Source of the DNA: Nepenthes gracilis
Taxonomy: Eukaryota > Streptophyta > Magnoliopsida > Caryophyllales > Nepenthaceae
Assembly (NCBI GenBank): GCA_033239525.1
Contig: BSYO01000005.1
Coordinates: 25,092,519 to 25,156,518 of the forward strand
Direction of reading: 5' to 3'
Length of the DNA stretch: 64,000 nt
How positions within the stretch are numbered: the stretch's first letter is position 1; every line of letters begins with the position of its first letter. Below, piece after piece: positions 33,540-46,099 of this stretch. The notes beneath the pieces are model-generated. The model ran no database searches. It was not told the origin of the DNA and saw only the letters and a program-made list of their open reading frames with translations. The translations under genes were made by a program, and so were the position numbers.

Positions 33540-34950
33540 GATTCTCTAGTCTTCTCCCATTGATAAATTCTTTGCATTATCATTGATTGCATGAATGTGC
33601 CTTCTTAGTATTTATAATTAGGTAAAAGAGATTATATAAAAATATTACAATTTAAAAAATACACCAAAAATTTTATTGTAATATATAGTCATATGATATC
33701 TATCTTATATCCTAATAGATCGAAGTCTATTATTTTTATAGAAAAATGCTTATAATTAAGTAACCATATTATTGTATGATATTGAGGGATATTATGATAA
33801 TTGATGCTGGGATTAACATGTTGATGACTAGGATTCCTATGACCCATTTTGGTAGGTATGGACATGATATTAGAATTTCTATGCCCTAAGTTGGTAGAGG
33901 AAATTCAGGATTGAAATTCCTATGCCCTAAGTTGATAGATAAATTTTAGGATCAAAATTCCTATGCCTTGAGTCGGCAGAGGAAATTTGAGATTGGAATT
34001 TCTTACATCATGAGTCAGTAGATGGAATTTGATATTAAAATTCCTATCCCTTGAGTTGGTAAAGGAAATTTAGGATTAGAATTCCTATGCCCTGAATCAA
34101 TAGGGGGAATTCGAGATTAGAATTCCTATACTCTTAATTGGTAGAGAGAATTCGATATTGGAAATTCATATGGTTGAGTTAGTAAAGGGAATTCGAGATT
34201 AGACTTATTATACCTTAAGTTAATAGAGGGAACTTAAGGATAGAAATGTATATGCCTTGAGTCCGTAGAGAAAATTCGGTAGTTGGAGATTCCTATGTAC
34301 CATATTGGCAGAGGGAATCCTCTATTGAGTACGACATTGAGATAGTTGTACTCCTCCACATCTGTCGCAAAGCCTTAGGCGACCATTCTTGGTCATATGT
34401 CTAGCTTGTGAGTGTCTAGATACCTCAAAATACTAGCAACCAATAAGGGCAGTAAGGATACCTTGTGATATTACCAACTAATGGGGATTGTAATATGTAG
34501 CCTAGGTTCATAGTGACAACACATGATCCAAGGAGCATGTGGCGATATTTCAATGTTATAGACACTTTTATTTAAATGGGTTCATTGAACCTAAATTATT
34601 ATTTAAATTCAGATGCAATAGAATCCATTCCTTCTTATTAATGTTTGGATTTAGGGGATTCATATCATTCATGAATGTTCTAACTCAAAAAATCCACTTA
34701 TTGTTATCATGTTTAGTCATGTTATGACTAAATTATAGAATTCTTGGGTAGTATTATTGTATTAAGTGTTGTTGTGTATTATTGCCTTTATAGTTGATGT
34801 TATTGACTAACTTTAGAACTATTATTGTTATTATTATTTCGTTATTAATAACTATTATTTTTTTAGGGTTTGGCTCAATCATTACATTTTTTCTAACTCT
34901 AGATTAGTGTAAATGGATAAAATTAGCCGATAATCAAGTTTAGATGAGTT
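33540..34950 (+). mobile_element. Unclassified repeat, copy 2
   Basis: Homologous in outline to 14050-16340 (copy 1), same orientation, about 1.4 kb. The middle is expanded into the minisatellite at 33825-34325. Confidence 0.4.
33825..34325 (+). repeat. Minisatellite, about 45-bp unit, 11 copies
   Basis: Diverged units like AATTCCTATGCCCTGAGTTG followed by GTAGAGGGAATTCGAGATTAG. Unit starts recur about every 44-48 bp from near 33832 to 34300. The unit holds GAATTC-type inverted pieces (AATTCC...GGAATT). Confidence 0.85.
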
Positions 34951-37900
34951 GTTTGTGAGTTAATGATCAAAGCCTAGATGTCATTATCAATGTTAGCATT
35001 ATTTATATTTTCTAGTCTTAGATTTCTTGGAGACTTTATTTTTGGGGATGCTTTTCTTAGTTTTGATTGTATTATATGGATTCGATTTCTACCTCGGAGT
35101 TTATGAGGAGTATGTATTGAGGATGATCAATCTTTTATGTTGAGATGTTATTTAAATTATAAATTATTTGAGAGCTAATTTGATAGTACTGTCCGTAATT
35201 ATTGATTGAGTCTAAGTTATCATATATGTCTTCTATTATATGAGACGTTTTGTCCTTTCAACATGTACCTTGTCATCTTAATTTATCCTTAATAATAATT
35301 ATAAAGTAATAGATGATAGGAGATGAAGAATGATACACAGAACTATTGAAATATGCTTCCTTTTTAAAAACTAGTTAAATACAAATGATGGATAATTCTA
35401 AACAATAATGAAGATAATGAATCCAGGTGCAACCATATAAGTAAAAACTATCTAATATTTGAGTACATTTAAGTCATTATATATTTATATGAAATGTATT
35501 AAAACATATTTCATTAATAGAACACAAGTTATTTATTCATACCTCTTATTTATATTATTTCTTTTCTAAATAATCACAGCTGGATTGCTGGCTAAGTTGG
35601 TTATGGTCTAGCCCATAGGCTAGCTCGCAAAACAATATGCTTAGCAACCTGTGTGGGTTTTAACTGAAAAGGGAAAGAGGTAAGTGAAAAAGAAAATGAG
35701 GGAACGAAAATATAGCCTAAACAATTTAGAACATGTGGCAGTTGTTGCCACACCTTATGTTGATTTTTAATATTGACAAATTTTATAATATTGGGTTATA
35801 TATTAAATTAATTATCTTATTTTATTATAATTTTTTTATTTAAGTATTAGATAAAAAACTTATAACTGTTTAAATTATTTTATATCCTAATACTAAATAG
35901 AAGCTAGAATTATTAATTGGGTAGGGTCATGCCATGCCAGCTGAATTGTGCCTTCCCAAACTATGTCGAATTAAGCACGAAATCAATAATAATAATAATA
36001 ATATTATTATTAAAAAAATAAAATATATAAAATATTATGAGTAAATAAATTATATTTTATTTATTTTATTAAATATTCAATATTACAATTTTTATTAAAA
36101 ATATATAGAAAACCTTATTTATTTTAAGTTTTATTTACACTTTCACTTGTATCATTGCGGTCACTTTTGAACTTATTTTTATTACTAGAATTTAAAATAA
36201 TCAAATTTTTAACATGATTATTTATATCAAATTAATTCTTGAAGATAATATATATTTATATTATCTTTGATGTCATTCTATTTTTTTTTTTTTTTTTTTG
36301 TTTACTACAAAACCCTAATGCTAAAAACTAACTTGGGTGACACTGTATTTCATGATGGCAAAGATCTTGTCTTTAATATAAGTATGAAAAATATACATTT
36401 ATTAATTTTAATAGCATAGAGTTTCAAGACCCATCAGCAACATCAACCACCCTTTTTATTCGATTGAACCCCAACAAACAATAAAAACATGTAATTAAAC
36501 CCAAATTACCCGATTGGTTTTACATAAATTTTTTTTTAATAAAATAAAACATTATAAAATTATAGTTCTAAAAATATTTCCAATATACTTGAAATTTATT
36601 TTCAAATAACCTCTATTGAGCCAAATTGTTTACAACATTAACGCAAGTAAAAAATTGATCACAACTAATTCTAAACACATATTGGTTATTGATATTACAA
36701 ATGTACAGATCCAACCAACCCAAAAGGACAGTACAATTAATATAAAAATAACCAATAATATATTCTGCATAATTGTTAGATAACATAGCTAAAATTAATG
36801 AATGATGGAATACAAATCGAATCTCAATTGAATAAACAAAACTTCTTCTCCTTTTTTTCTCTTTGTTTTGGCACCCTTGAGTGTGAAAATGGTTTGGATA
36901 CAACCATAAATCATTTATATCTCACACAAACAGCTTAAAATCACTGCTCAAACTCCTACGTCAGGACTATTTTGCATAACAGCATTGGAAGTGTTCTACT
37001 CGAGTAAAACTTGGCACAGCTGCTATCGAGCAAAGAATCATGCCAACACCAAAACTAAATAATAATATGTATAATGGATATAAAATCCATGATAAAGTAA
37101 TTTGAAACCTAATAGTTATTATTGGTTTTTAATTGTTTTTATTATTTTTTATTTGTTTCATAGTTTCAACTCTACATATTTGAAGGCTTGTAATCAGTTA
37201 ATATTTTAATATTGTAATTGTAATTAATTACTAGATAGATAACTAGTTATATTTGATTTTAAAAATTCTGCAATATAATCACGGATAATACTTTTATGCA
37301 TAATTAATTACACTGAAAAAAGTAGTAAGTTACACAATATGGCATTAATTAAGATATGCATGAAAGATGTTCCTATCTATTAAAAATTTTACGTATGCAT
37401 TATAATATTATGTTATGAAAGAGGACTTAGCCAATGATGCACATTATGCGGTCCGCACCCTTAGGGCCATCTTTTACTTTTTTCTCTCTTTTTTAAAAAT
37501 AATTATAAAAGATATTTTAAATGTACAAATTTTAACTTTAATTTTATTTTCAAATTTTAATTTTTTTAATTTTATTTTATTTACCATCAAATTGATTCTA
37601 CTTTATAAATTTTGATCAAATCTTAATAACATTTTTAATTAAATATGATCCAAATTTATTTTGTATTATTAGTGAATTTAAAAATCTGACCTAATCCTCG
37701 CACCCCGGGTTGTTTCTTTTAGCGCAAGTTTTGAATTGTCGCGATTTATTGGATAGGTTTGTGTTAGTGTAGATCAGTGTCCAATGCAAGGTGCTGTGGT
37801 CACCTAAGACTTTGACGGTAGAGCATTTTTTGTATATGAAAAATGTCATATTGATTAGTGGTCGTAAAGCTACTCAGGTCACCTCATTAATGTAATATTG

Positions 37901-39307
37901 AGGGGGGGTCTTGATTGTGATGTCTCTATGCCTAAACTCTCTCTCTCTCTCTAGAACAGTAATGGTTTTGTTTAAAAACATATGAGAATTATAAAATCAA
38001 TTGTTAAAAAATTTAACTGGTTTAATTGGTAGCAAGTTAACCATATTTTCAATCGAACCTAAAAATACTTATCTTCTACCTATAATCAAGCAAATTTGAC
38101 TCTTAAAGGCTCTAAAATCTTCTTCATTATCTTTTTTTTTTTCTTCTCCTTTTCTCTTTTTCTCTCTTTTTTTTTTCTTTTTCTTATAAAAATAGCCGAA
38201 ACAGTGTGTATCATGTCTCATACATACAATCAGTGCACAAATACCAAATAGGTGTATATCAATTACCATTAATTTTCCTTCATCCGCATATAAGCACCAT
38301 ATTAAACACAATTCATACATTGACATTCTACCTTAGATATATATGAGCGTCTCAGAAGCGTCTGTCAAGTGCATGGCTACTGCCTTAAGTACGTTTGAGT
38401 ATGGACACAAGTACCTATCAAGCACCGAACCTAATTCTAAGTAATATATTTTTCTTAAATTTTTATTATATAATTATTTTTAAATTAATTTAAAATTATA
38501 TTAATAATATTATAAATCATAAATAAAAATTAGACATCATAATTATTTTTAAATTCAATTTGATTCAAATTGTTATTATTATTTTTTCTTTCTCTTCCTT
38601 ATATTTTCTCCCCAACTCAGTTTGACACATGCAATGAGGAGAAAGACCAATTTCTTTTCAATCTGGCCATCGAGAAGCTTGCCCCCTAGTGGCCTTTAGA
38701 GGGTGGAAAGGTAGCACGAGGGGTAAGTGGTGTCCTAATATATATATATATTTATATTATGTGTTAAAAATATCACGGTGATATTAAAATTATTATAAAA
38801 TAATAAGTCTCTAACAACTTTTCAAATAGTAAACAAAGAGATTGATTCCTTCTCAATATTTTTTCTCTTAGTAGGTTTTAACTTCTCTAGATTTAATTTA
38901 CTTTCTTTTGTCTAAATCAAAAGAAAAAAAAATTTCTTCATATTTATATTAGTAAATATGTTTAGTGCCGTAATAAATTTTTAATATAATAAAAAAATAA
39001 TTATTTACCCGAAGCCCTTGATTCTTGCTCATGTTATGCAACACAATAATAAGATATGGTACATTTAATGAAATTTTCCATGATGGCAAACCAACAAGAC
39101 ATGATCGCGAATGCCAACGAAGAGATGGTGGGTTCGTGGAAGGTAGATTCTCGAGTTTGTACGTCAAAGTAAACCCATTTCTTTGGTTGTAATAAAATAC
39201 AAAGAGTTATTTTTGTTTAACAAATTATCTAATCACTATTTATTTTTACTTTTTAGAACTAACATTTTATTAAAAGATAAAATATAATATATATATATAT
39301 ATATATT
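34951..39307. other. AT-rich gene-free DNA with microsatellites
   Basis: No gene recognised. Simple repeats: poly-T at about 36283-36300, (CT)n near 37940, (TA)n at 38742-38755 and 39287-39306. The last abuts the next LTR. Confidence 0.5.
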
Positions 39308-40212
39308 TCTTGGGTCCAGTACGGATGAAGCCCAGGAACTGCAATGCCCAATTCAGGCAGCAGTAACCCAAACAATCAACACGGCCCAGAACTCAAAACA
39401 GCCTTCGTGGCAACCCAATGCTCACAACAAATCAACGCTTCATGCAACTTATTAATACAATTGCAGGCGATAGACGCGAGGCAGTAGGGGCAAACCAATG
39501 AGAGAAAGGTCAATTCTGCCAGCCATGGCTCGCGCTACTCCCTGTAGCTGACCAGCCAATCCTCACGCAAAGAATAGGCCAAGTGTACCTAGTAATGCAC
39601 GACTGTCTCATCACCATCACAAGGCAACAACTAACACCACCGACCGCCACCTGCGGTCAACGGCCGGCGACTCTCTACAAAAAGTATTCTCGCATCCAAA
39701 GCTCCACTGTCTGGAGCCTATAAATTCTCTCTCCTTTCATAGGAGAAGAGATCGAATCCCAAATCCTTAATCGGAGTTTGGGCATTGAGCCAAATACTCA
39801 TTGAGTTTCTACTTTCAAACTTACGCCGTGCGCTAATCCTTCACAACCTTTCAAAGGATACCAAAGTGAGGCACCTATCATAGTGCATTCCCGAAAGCCA
39901 GGCCTCCCACCAATTGCTCATCAAGTCCCATACTCTTGTATTCATACACTCCTACCGCACACTCAGCATATTTTTACGTACATCTAAGTGTGTGCCCCCT
40001 TTTTGTTTATTACGGGAGGTTACTGACTTGAGCGTCGGAATGTTTTCGGTGACAGAAATCCCGCTGACCTCTAACCTCTTATTTATAATTTGTGTTGTGC
40101 AGGTTTCAGATTAACAAGGACGAAGACCGGACCCACTTGTGATTCCCTTCGGACAGTAAAGAATATGAAAGCTCCCTAATCGGTATAACAACCATGGACT
40201 CGGGACATAACA
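39308..40212 (+). repeat. 5' LTR of the plus-strand Gypsy element
   Basis: Runs from TCTTGGGTCCAGTA (start worn; relatives begin TGATGGGTCCA) to CTCGGGACATAACA. It contains CTCCCTAATCGGTATAACAACC near the end, as in the solo LTRs at 17749 and 54443. Directly followed by a primer site. Confidence 0.75.
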
Positions 40213-40213
40213 T

Positions 40214-40230
40214 TGGCACCGTTTGTGAAA
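40214..40230 (+). other. Gypsy primer-binding site
   Basis: TGGCACCGTTTGTGAAA just after the LTR, a one-base variant of the TGGCGCCGTCTGTG site of the minus-strand element. Confidence 0.7.
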
Positions 40231-40282
40231 ACGCGATAAAAAGTCTGGCGTCTCCATTCAACACTCACTCCTTTACATCAAG

Positions 40283-41830
40283 ATGGTCAACACGAGAGCA
40301 CAAGCCAGCACGCCAACAAAAGACGTGGCCGCACACGGTGACGACCCCTCAGTGGGTAGCCGTGCCAACGAGCGACCGTAACTCAACATCCACCAGTTGG
40401 CCGCTGAAATGGGCGACATGAAGCTGATACTTTAGGCCCTCTGCAACCGGACAGGCACCCAGTGGATGGGGGGTGCTCCCCAGGCATCTCAAGCATCATC
40501 CTCCAAGTGAGGAAGGCATCGCACTGGAGCCCTCGGGGTAGATCAGATAGGCTTGATGACACTAAGGCCCAGGCGGCGGTTGAAAGCCATCCTAGCCGGG
40601 AGGAGGGTCCAGATTGGTGCAACTCCCGTAACTCTTGCTGCGAAAGGAGAAAAACAGCCGCAGGCTCATGCAGTGCGCGACCGCCCCGTGTGGGAGGCCA
40701 TCGTGACCAGCACGTTCTACAGAACCCGCAAAGGCCTCCAGAGCTCTATGATATCATCAACAATCGAAAAAGCGAATCTGACTTGCCGATAGAGGAAAAG
40801 GTAAAGGTAATCTAGGATCACCTATTCAAGGAGAAGCCGGTACGGTCTTCCACTGGCTTGTGGAGATCACCCTTTTCCATGGATCTCTAGACCCAGCCGC
40901 TCCCCTGCAAGTTTGAAATGCCAATGCTGGACAGGTATGACGGGAGTAAGGATCCAATGGACCACCTCAACTACTTTTGCACTCACCTGTCCCTTTAGGG
41001 AGCAAGTGAAGCTGTGATGTGCTAGTGCTTCCCCATCATCCTCGTGGGGGATGCGCTACTTTGGTTCCATGGCCTCCCGCTAAACTCCATTTTCTCCTTC
41101 AACAAGCTCATAGACTGCTTCTTGAGTCAGTTTGCCTCCAAGCGGAGGGAAGAGAAGCAACCATGGCACCTGGTCCACCTTCACCAAAGGATGGACAAAA
41201 GCCTAAAACGATTCCTCAACCGCTTCATCACTGAGGCACGCCGGATTCCTCAGCTCTCCGATGAGATGAAACTCAACGCTGTTGTTGCTACGTTGGCGGC
41301 AGGAGACTTCTTCAAGCACTTGTCGTACCAGCGCCCTCAATTCTTACAAAAAGTTGAGGCCATTGCTCGAGCTTATATCTCAGCGGAAGGACCTGAGTGC
41401 GTGGACCGTCCCTCGGAAGGACCTAAGCCAGCTTATATCATAACATCAGGCGCTTTCGGAGCACCCCGAGCAGCCGCGGCCCCGCCAGAATCCAGGAAGG
41501 AGTATGGGCCAATGTCCCTAACTCCCCTGAACGATGCATGCGCGAACATCCTGATGTAAATTTAGGATGAAAAGTTCTTCAAGTGGCCAAAAGCGTCGAA
41601 GGGCTCAAGTGGTGGGGACCAGACAAAATACTGCCAGTACCACTGCTGCCTAGGACATTTCATGGAGAACTATCAGACCTTACAGTAGGAGATAGAAAAC
41701 TTGATCCATCGTGGACACCTCAAACGGTTTGTGAAGAGTTTCGAACATGGCCCCATAGCCTTAGAAGGTGAGGCAAACAAGCCTCCAAAGAATCGTAGGG
41801 TTACCGGCGTGATTAACATGATCTCAACAA
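40283..41830 (+). pseudogene. Gypsy gag, decayed
   Basis: Frameshifts and stops break the frame, but the retrotransposon gag core is plain: DRYDGSKDPMDHLNYF near 40935, GDALLWFHGLP near 41050, SRREEKQPWH-type at 41150 and ITEARRIPQLSDEMK near 41230. A zinc-knuckle-like YCQYHCCLGH near 41630 has lost its last Cys. Closely related to the gag of the minus-strand element. Confidence 0.75.
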
Positions 41831-41909
41831 GGCCAGGCCCTAATAGAATTCATCTTCGAGGTGGTGACCCCAGTTCTAGACGTCCCACACAGCCCGAAGT
41901 CTTGGGCGC

Positions 41910-42604
41910 ACAGGACGTTCCATCATGGATCCCGAATGTTGACGGGTTATCCACCCAGACAGGCAACGGAGTTGGAGTTATGCTTAGAACTCCATACGGG
42001 ATAGAGATTAATTACTCTGTTACACTGACCTTCCCCACTGCCAATTACGTGACAGAGTATGAAGCTCTACTCGCAGGACTTCGTCTGGCAAAGGAGGACT
42101 TCGCCAAGTTTCTGGTAGTGTGCAATGACTCGGAGCTGGTCGTCAATCAAATCGAAGGAGCCTTTGAGGCATCAAATCCTCAACTCGCAAAGTACCTAGA
42201 GAGAGCAAAAGGCCAGATCTAGGTGTTCAAATGCTTCAAAATCGAACACATCCCAAGAACCGAAAACTAAAAAGCCGATCAGTTGGCACGGGATGTAGCC
42301 ACAGGATCACTGGAGCAATATGCAAGGTGCTTGTGAGAAATCCTGGCCGCACCAAGTGTGGACAGTCCAGACTAGGAAGTACTACAGGTTAACGAGGGCG
42401 GCAACTGGATGACCCCATACGTCAGTTATCTGACAGACAAAACGTTGCCTACGAACGCCGATGACTCCAAGCAGATCAAGAAGACAGTAGGCTGGTACAC
42501 GATCCTCAATGGTAGAGTATACCGGCGGGGGCATTCCACTCCCTACGTAAAATGCCTAACTCTCGAGGAAGCTTAATACGCACTGAGCAAAATCCATCTC
42601 TGCG
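41910..42604 (+). pseudogene. Gypsy second RNase H and integrase zinc region, truncated
   Basis: Gag tail (GVINMISTRP) passes straight into an archaeal-type RNase H (VDGLSTQTGNGVGVML, then TEYEALLAGLRLAKE, then CNDSELVVNQI) and then the integrase N-terminal region (YTILNGRVYRRG, CLTLEEA). Protease, RT and the first RNase H are deleted. The integrase stops at its HHCC motif at 42604, where LTR sequence of the other element begins. Confidence 0.75.
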
Positions 42605-42688
42605 TTGACCGTTAGGCGCGCGTTTGGGCCTTTCAAAATTTGGGTCTTCTTTGACTATTGGTTCAGCCCAACTATAGTATACCCATCA
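42604..42688 (-). repeat. 3' LTR stub of the Tat element
   Basis: 85 bp matching the outer end of the 5' LTR (52632-52715): shared GTTTGGGYCTTTCAR and TTTGGGTCTTCTTTGACTAT. The rest of the LTR is missing and the sequence passes into integrase of the plus-strand element. Confidence 0.8.
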
Positions 42689-42702
42689 CTAACCCCCCAT
42701 GC
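42689..42702 (-). other. Polypurine tract
   Basis: GGCATGGGGGGTTAG on the minus strand, ending at the LTR start TGATGGG. Confidence 0.6.
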
Positions 42703-42794
42703 CGGTGGCCAGAATTCTGGCCTCCGGCATGTTCATGATGGGATGTTCCTCACTGTCCTTTGCTACTTGAAAATTTCGAAGGACTCCACGAAAG

Positions 42795-43165
42795 GGTGAG
42801 GCATTGACCGACTCTGTTGATCGTAATGGTCAGATTTCGGGGAAAAAAGTTTGACCGGATCTATTGACCATCTTTGGTCAGATTTCGAGAAGAAAGGTTG
42901 ATCAGATTTGTTGACTGTCTATGGTTAGATCCGTAGAAGAAAGGTTGATCGGATCTGTTGACCGTCTCGAGTCAAATCCGGAGAAGAAAGGCAATCGGAT
43001 TTATTGACCGTCTCTGGTCAGATCCAGAGAAGAAAATTGACCGGATCTGTTGACCTTCTTTGGTCAGACCAAAGAAGAGAGTCAACCGGATTTGTTAACC
43101 GTCTTTGGTCAGATCCAGAGAAGAAAGTTAATCCGATCTGTTGACCGTCTTTGGCCAGATTCTGG
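42795..43165. repeat. Minisatellite, about 47-bp unit, 7-8 copies
   Basis: Units like GGATCTGTTGACCGTCTTTG followed by GTCAGATCCAGAGAAGAAAG, recurring near 42856, 42903, 42950, 42996, 43042, 43088 and 43135. It lies between the antisense ORF and the 3' LTR. Each unit contains GTTGACC and GGTCAG, partly complementary. Confidence 0.88.
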
Positions 43166-43486
43166 AAAACTTTGTATGAGCCCTAAGTGACGCATGGCCA
43201 TTAGCCGACCTGTCAGGTTAAAAGTGGACATGTGTCTTTACACGGTTGAACGATTATTCTATCCATTAATGTGTCAGAAGATTTGTTCAAAAGAGGCCCA
43301 TTTGGGATGCGACACGTGGCAGGAATGATGGCATGCCTTCTCGAGGAGGTTTAGGTCATTTCACACCTTACCGTTTAAGTTTTACTCCTTCATACATAGT
43401 ATTTTTTCATGCCTTTTGCCCTACTTCTTCGTCTTCCGCTTTCATTCCAGGAGAGAAAAGAAAGAAACCCTAATCCATCTACAAAT

Positions 43487-45282
43487 ATGGCTTCGACCTC
43501 CGTTGCTGATATTCCTTCTGTTCTTCAAGAGAACGACATCAAAGAGCTGTGCATCGTGTTTAACATTCCCAAAGACATAGCATGGAGGGTTCCAGATAAG
43601 GACGACAGGGCATTCTCTTCGCTGGCAGGACACGTAACGGTATATGAGGCCCACCTGAGGAGTGGTCTCCGTGTTCTTCTTTCAGACGACTTATAGTCGA
43701 TCCTCCAGGCTTTGCGTGTTTCCATCACCCAGCTCCACACCAATACTACACGGTATATTTGTACCTTTTATATCTTTCTCCGTAAGTATTCTAGACAGTT
43801 AATGATGTTTATGGTGAAGGGACTGTTCAAGATAAACCAGGGAGGAGAGTGGATCTCCTTGGTTCCACGCTGTGGCCTGAAGGTTAACACGGCCATCTAC
43901 GACTCACTGAAGAATTAGAAGAATTGGTTCTTCTTCGCGAGTGTGATTGAGACCTAGCCACTGGCAAAGGATTGGGGCCAGGTGTCGAAAGTTTATACGG
44001 GGACTCTATCTGTGGCGGAGACTGCGTCCTTGGAGTGGCTGACCAAATTGGTCAAAGACCATCTCTCTGACTTCAAGAGAGATTTCTTGGTCTCTAGGGT
44101 AGAGACCAAGAAGGTGAACTGGGGACCGCCTTTCCCTGTTCAAAAGCTCAAAGCACCGCCGCCGGCGGTTATGATGCGACCGAAGGACTCTAGGGGCCCG
44201 CTCATTTGTCCCCGTTCGACTGACGACAACTTCATCGACCCAAGGCCCAAGAGGATGGCTGTGGAGACGCCCACCTCATCGTCTTCGGGACCGACTACAT
44301 CGCTGCTGGGATTTGTAGTGGTCCCGGTAGTGCCACCGGGATGTAGAAGACGTTTGAGGACCTGCCGGAAACTAAGGCTTGTGGCATCATACTGGCACAG
44401 CCTGCGTCACAGGTGGTTTTTCGAGCAGCACCGGCGGAGATTTTACAAGAGCCCGCCTACGATCCTCCTGTGGAAGCGCAAGAGCCGTCAGTCATCTCAC
44501 CAGCCATGCAGCTGCCGGCTAAACTGCCGGTGATTAACCTTGATCCTCCTACGCCTACAGTGGAGGTTGTCGCCGGGAAGCCTGTTGCCGCCGCGAACGA
44601 CATTGATGAGGGGATCTTGGAGGACATCCTGGAGGAGGCCGCCGCCAGCTCCGCTCATGAGGGCATTGCTTTCAGCCAGAATTGGAGGCCAAGCCTAATA
44701 GGCCCGTATGGATAGTCTGGGAGGTATAATTTTCTGTGATACTTTCTGCATAATTTTTCCTTTAGAATTTCTGAATTGTTTTGTTCTTTGGTGTAGAAGG
44801 AGAAGGTGCTGGCTGCCATTGCAACGGTGATTAACCAACGGGACCGGGTGATCTCTGACAGGGAGATAGAGATCGCCCGGTTGGACGCGAAGTTGGCGAC
44901 TTCAGGGGCCTAGCACTGGTCAGATGCTGCCGCATTGCAGGCAGTTCTGGCCGATACAGAGGCCGAGAAAGCTAGTCTGAAAGAGAAGAATGCTCAGCTA
45001 TGGGAGGAAAACGAGCGGATCACCGGGTGCCTTGGCCAGCTTGGAGGGCAACTGACGAAGCTGTAGAACCGCCTGAGCCTCCGGATATGCCCCCACAAGA
45101 TTGAGCAATTGGTGTGGACGCGGATGTGAAAAGGGGTCAATATGTGTCGACGTATCACGCAGCTTATTGACCCTAATTTTCTGGTGGACCTACTTAATAT
45201 GTCAAACAGGTCCGCCCAGACCCGCGAAAGTCTCTTGAGGGATCCGCGAGAGAGTCAGGTGCCGCCTCCGCTGCCTCTCTAG
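43487..45282 (+). pseudogene. Antisense ORF of the Tat element, putative gypsy-type transposase domain, spliced
   Basis: Runs opposite to gag-pol. From ATG 43487 one frame continues, with a few stops, to about 44346, then shifts. The part VYEAHLRSGLR ... QLHTNTTRYICTFYI ... GEWISLVPR ... SLKN-x-KNWFFF resembles the plant domain called putative gypsy-type transposon (Pfam Transposase_28). A 73-bp GT-AG intron at 44724-44796 precedes a second exon of coiled-coil character (RDRVISDREIEIARLDAKL, EAEKASLKEKNAQLWEENE). A polyadenylation signal follows at 45349. The role of such ORFs in these elements is not known to me. Confidence 0.65.
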
Positions 45283-45348
45283 CCTTTTGTCAATTTTTGT
45301 TCTTCCATTTTTACTTGTATCATGTATAATGTAATACATTTGATAGTA

Positions 45349-45354
45349 ATAAAA
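45349..45354 (+). terminator. Polyadenylation signal after the antisense ORF
   Basis: AATAAA 67 bp after the last stop of the antisense ORF, with T-rich sequence before it. Confidence 0.5.
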
Positions 45355-45682
45355 TGAGAATTCTTTCACTTTGTATCTATTTCTTTTTACTGCTTTAGGT
45401 TTATATGTTTGCTATACTGAACGGCCAATTCAATTGGGTGGCGGCCATTGCATTACTGCCAAAGGAGTAAAATCCTTAGGTTTTTTTTGTAGGCGGCTGT
45501 GTATGTGTTAGCCGGCCTAGTAGTGGCGGCTTGTAAGTAAAGCCCGGTGGCGCTAGCCAAGTGTTGACTTGGGCGGCTAGCCTTGGAGAAGAATTTTTCT
45601 CCCTTCGACCATTGTTGACTGATCACGCTATTTCCTCGTGAAGGAGGTCGTTGCGTGTGCTGCGCTAGCCTCCTAAGATTTT

Positions 45683-45925
45683 GACCGCTAACGGGCCACT
45701 TGGATGACCAAGGTTTAGATTCGACCACCTATGGGTCGCCTAGATGACCAGGGTTTAATACGACCGCTAATTGGCCACTCGAATGATCGAGGTTCAAACT
45801 AGGTTGCTCATGGGCCACCCAGATGACCAGGGTTTAAGTATAACCGCTAATGGGCCACTTGGATGATCGAGGTTCATATTCGACCACTTATGAGCCGCCT
45901 GGATGACCAGAGTTCAATAACGAGA
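45683..45925. repeat. Second minisatellite, about 40-bp unit, 6 copies
   Basis: Alternating units like GACCGCTAATGGGCCACTTGGATGATCGAGGTTC and GACCACCTATGGGTCGCCTAGATGACCAGGGTTT, so the higher-order unit may be about 80 bp. Lies between the integrase end and the antisense ORF. Confidence 0.8.
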
Positions 45926-46099
45926 GGGTGAAGACCCTCCCGATTTAGGGGCATATTAGGTCGGGTAAGCCAGTAACGCAAATACGTATATATATATGCA
46001 CACAGAAAAGAGAAGGTAGTATGCTAAGGAAACACATATTTTGACAAATTAAAACAAGTAGGCAAATGCGTGTACTCAATAATGCAAGTACATATCTGG

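Noticed and set aside
38949..39190. Minus-strand frame of about 70 codons with an exon-like donor
   Set aside because: Coding-like look, but two frames look equally plausible, no family was recognised and no neighbouring exon was found.
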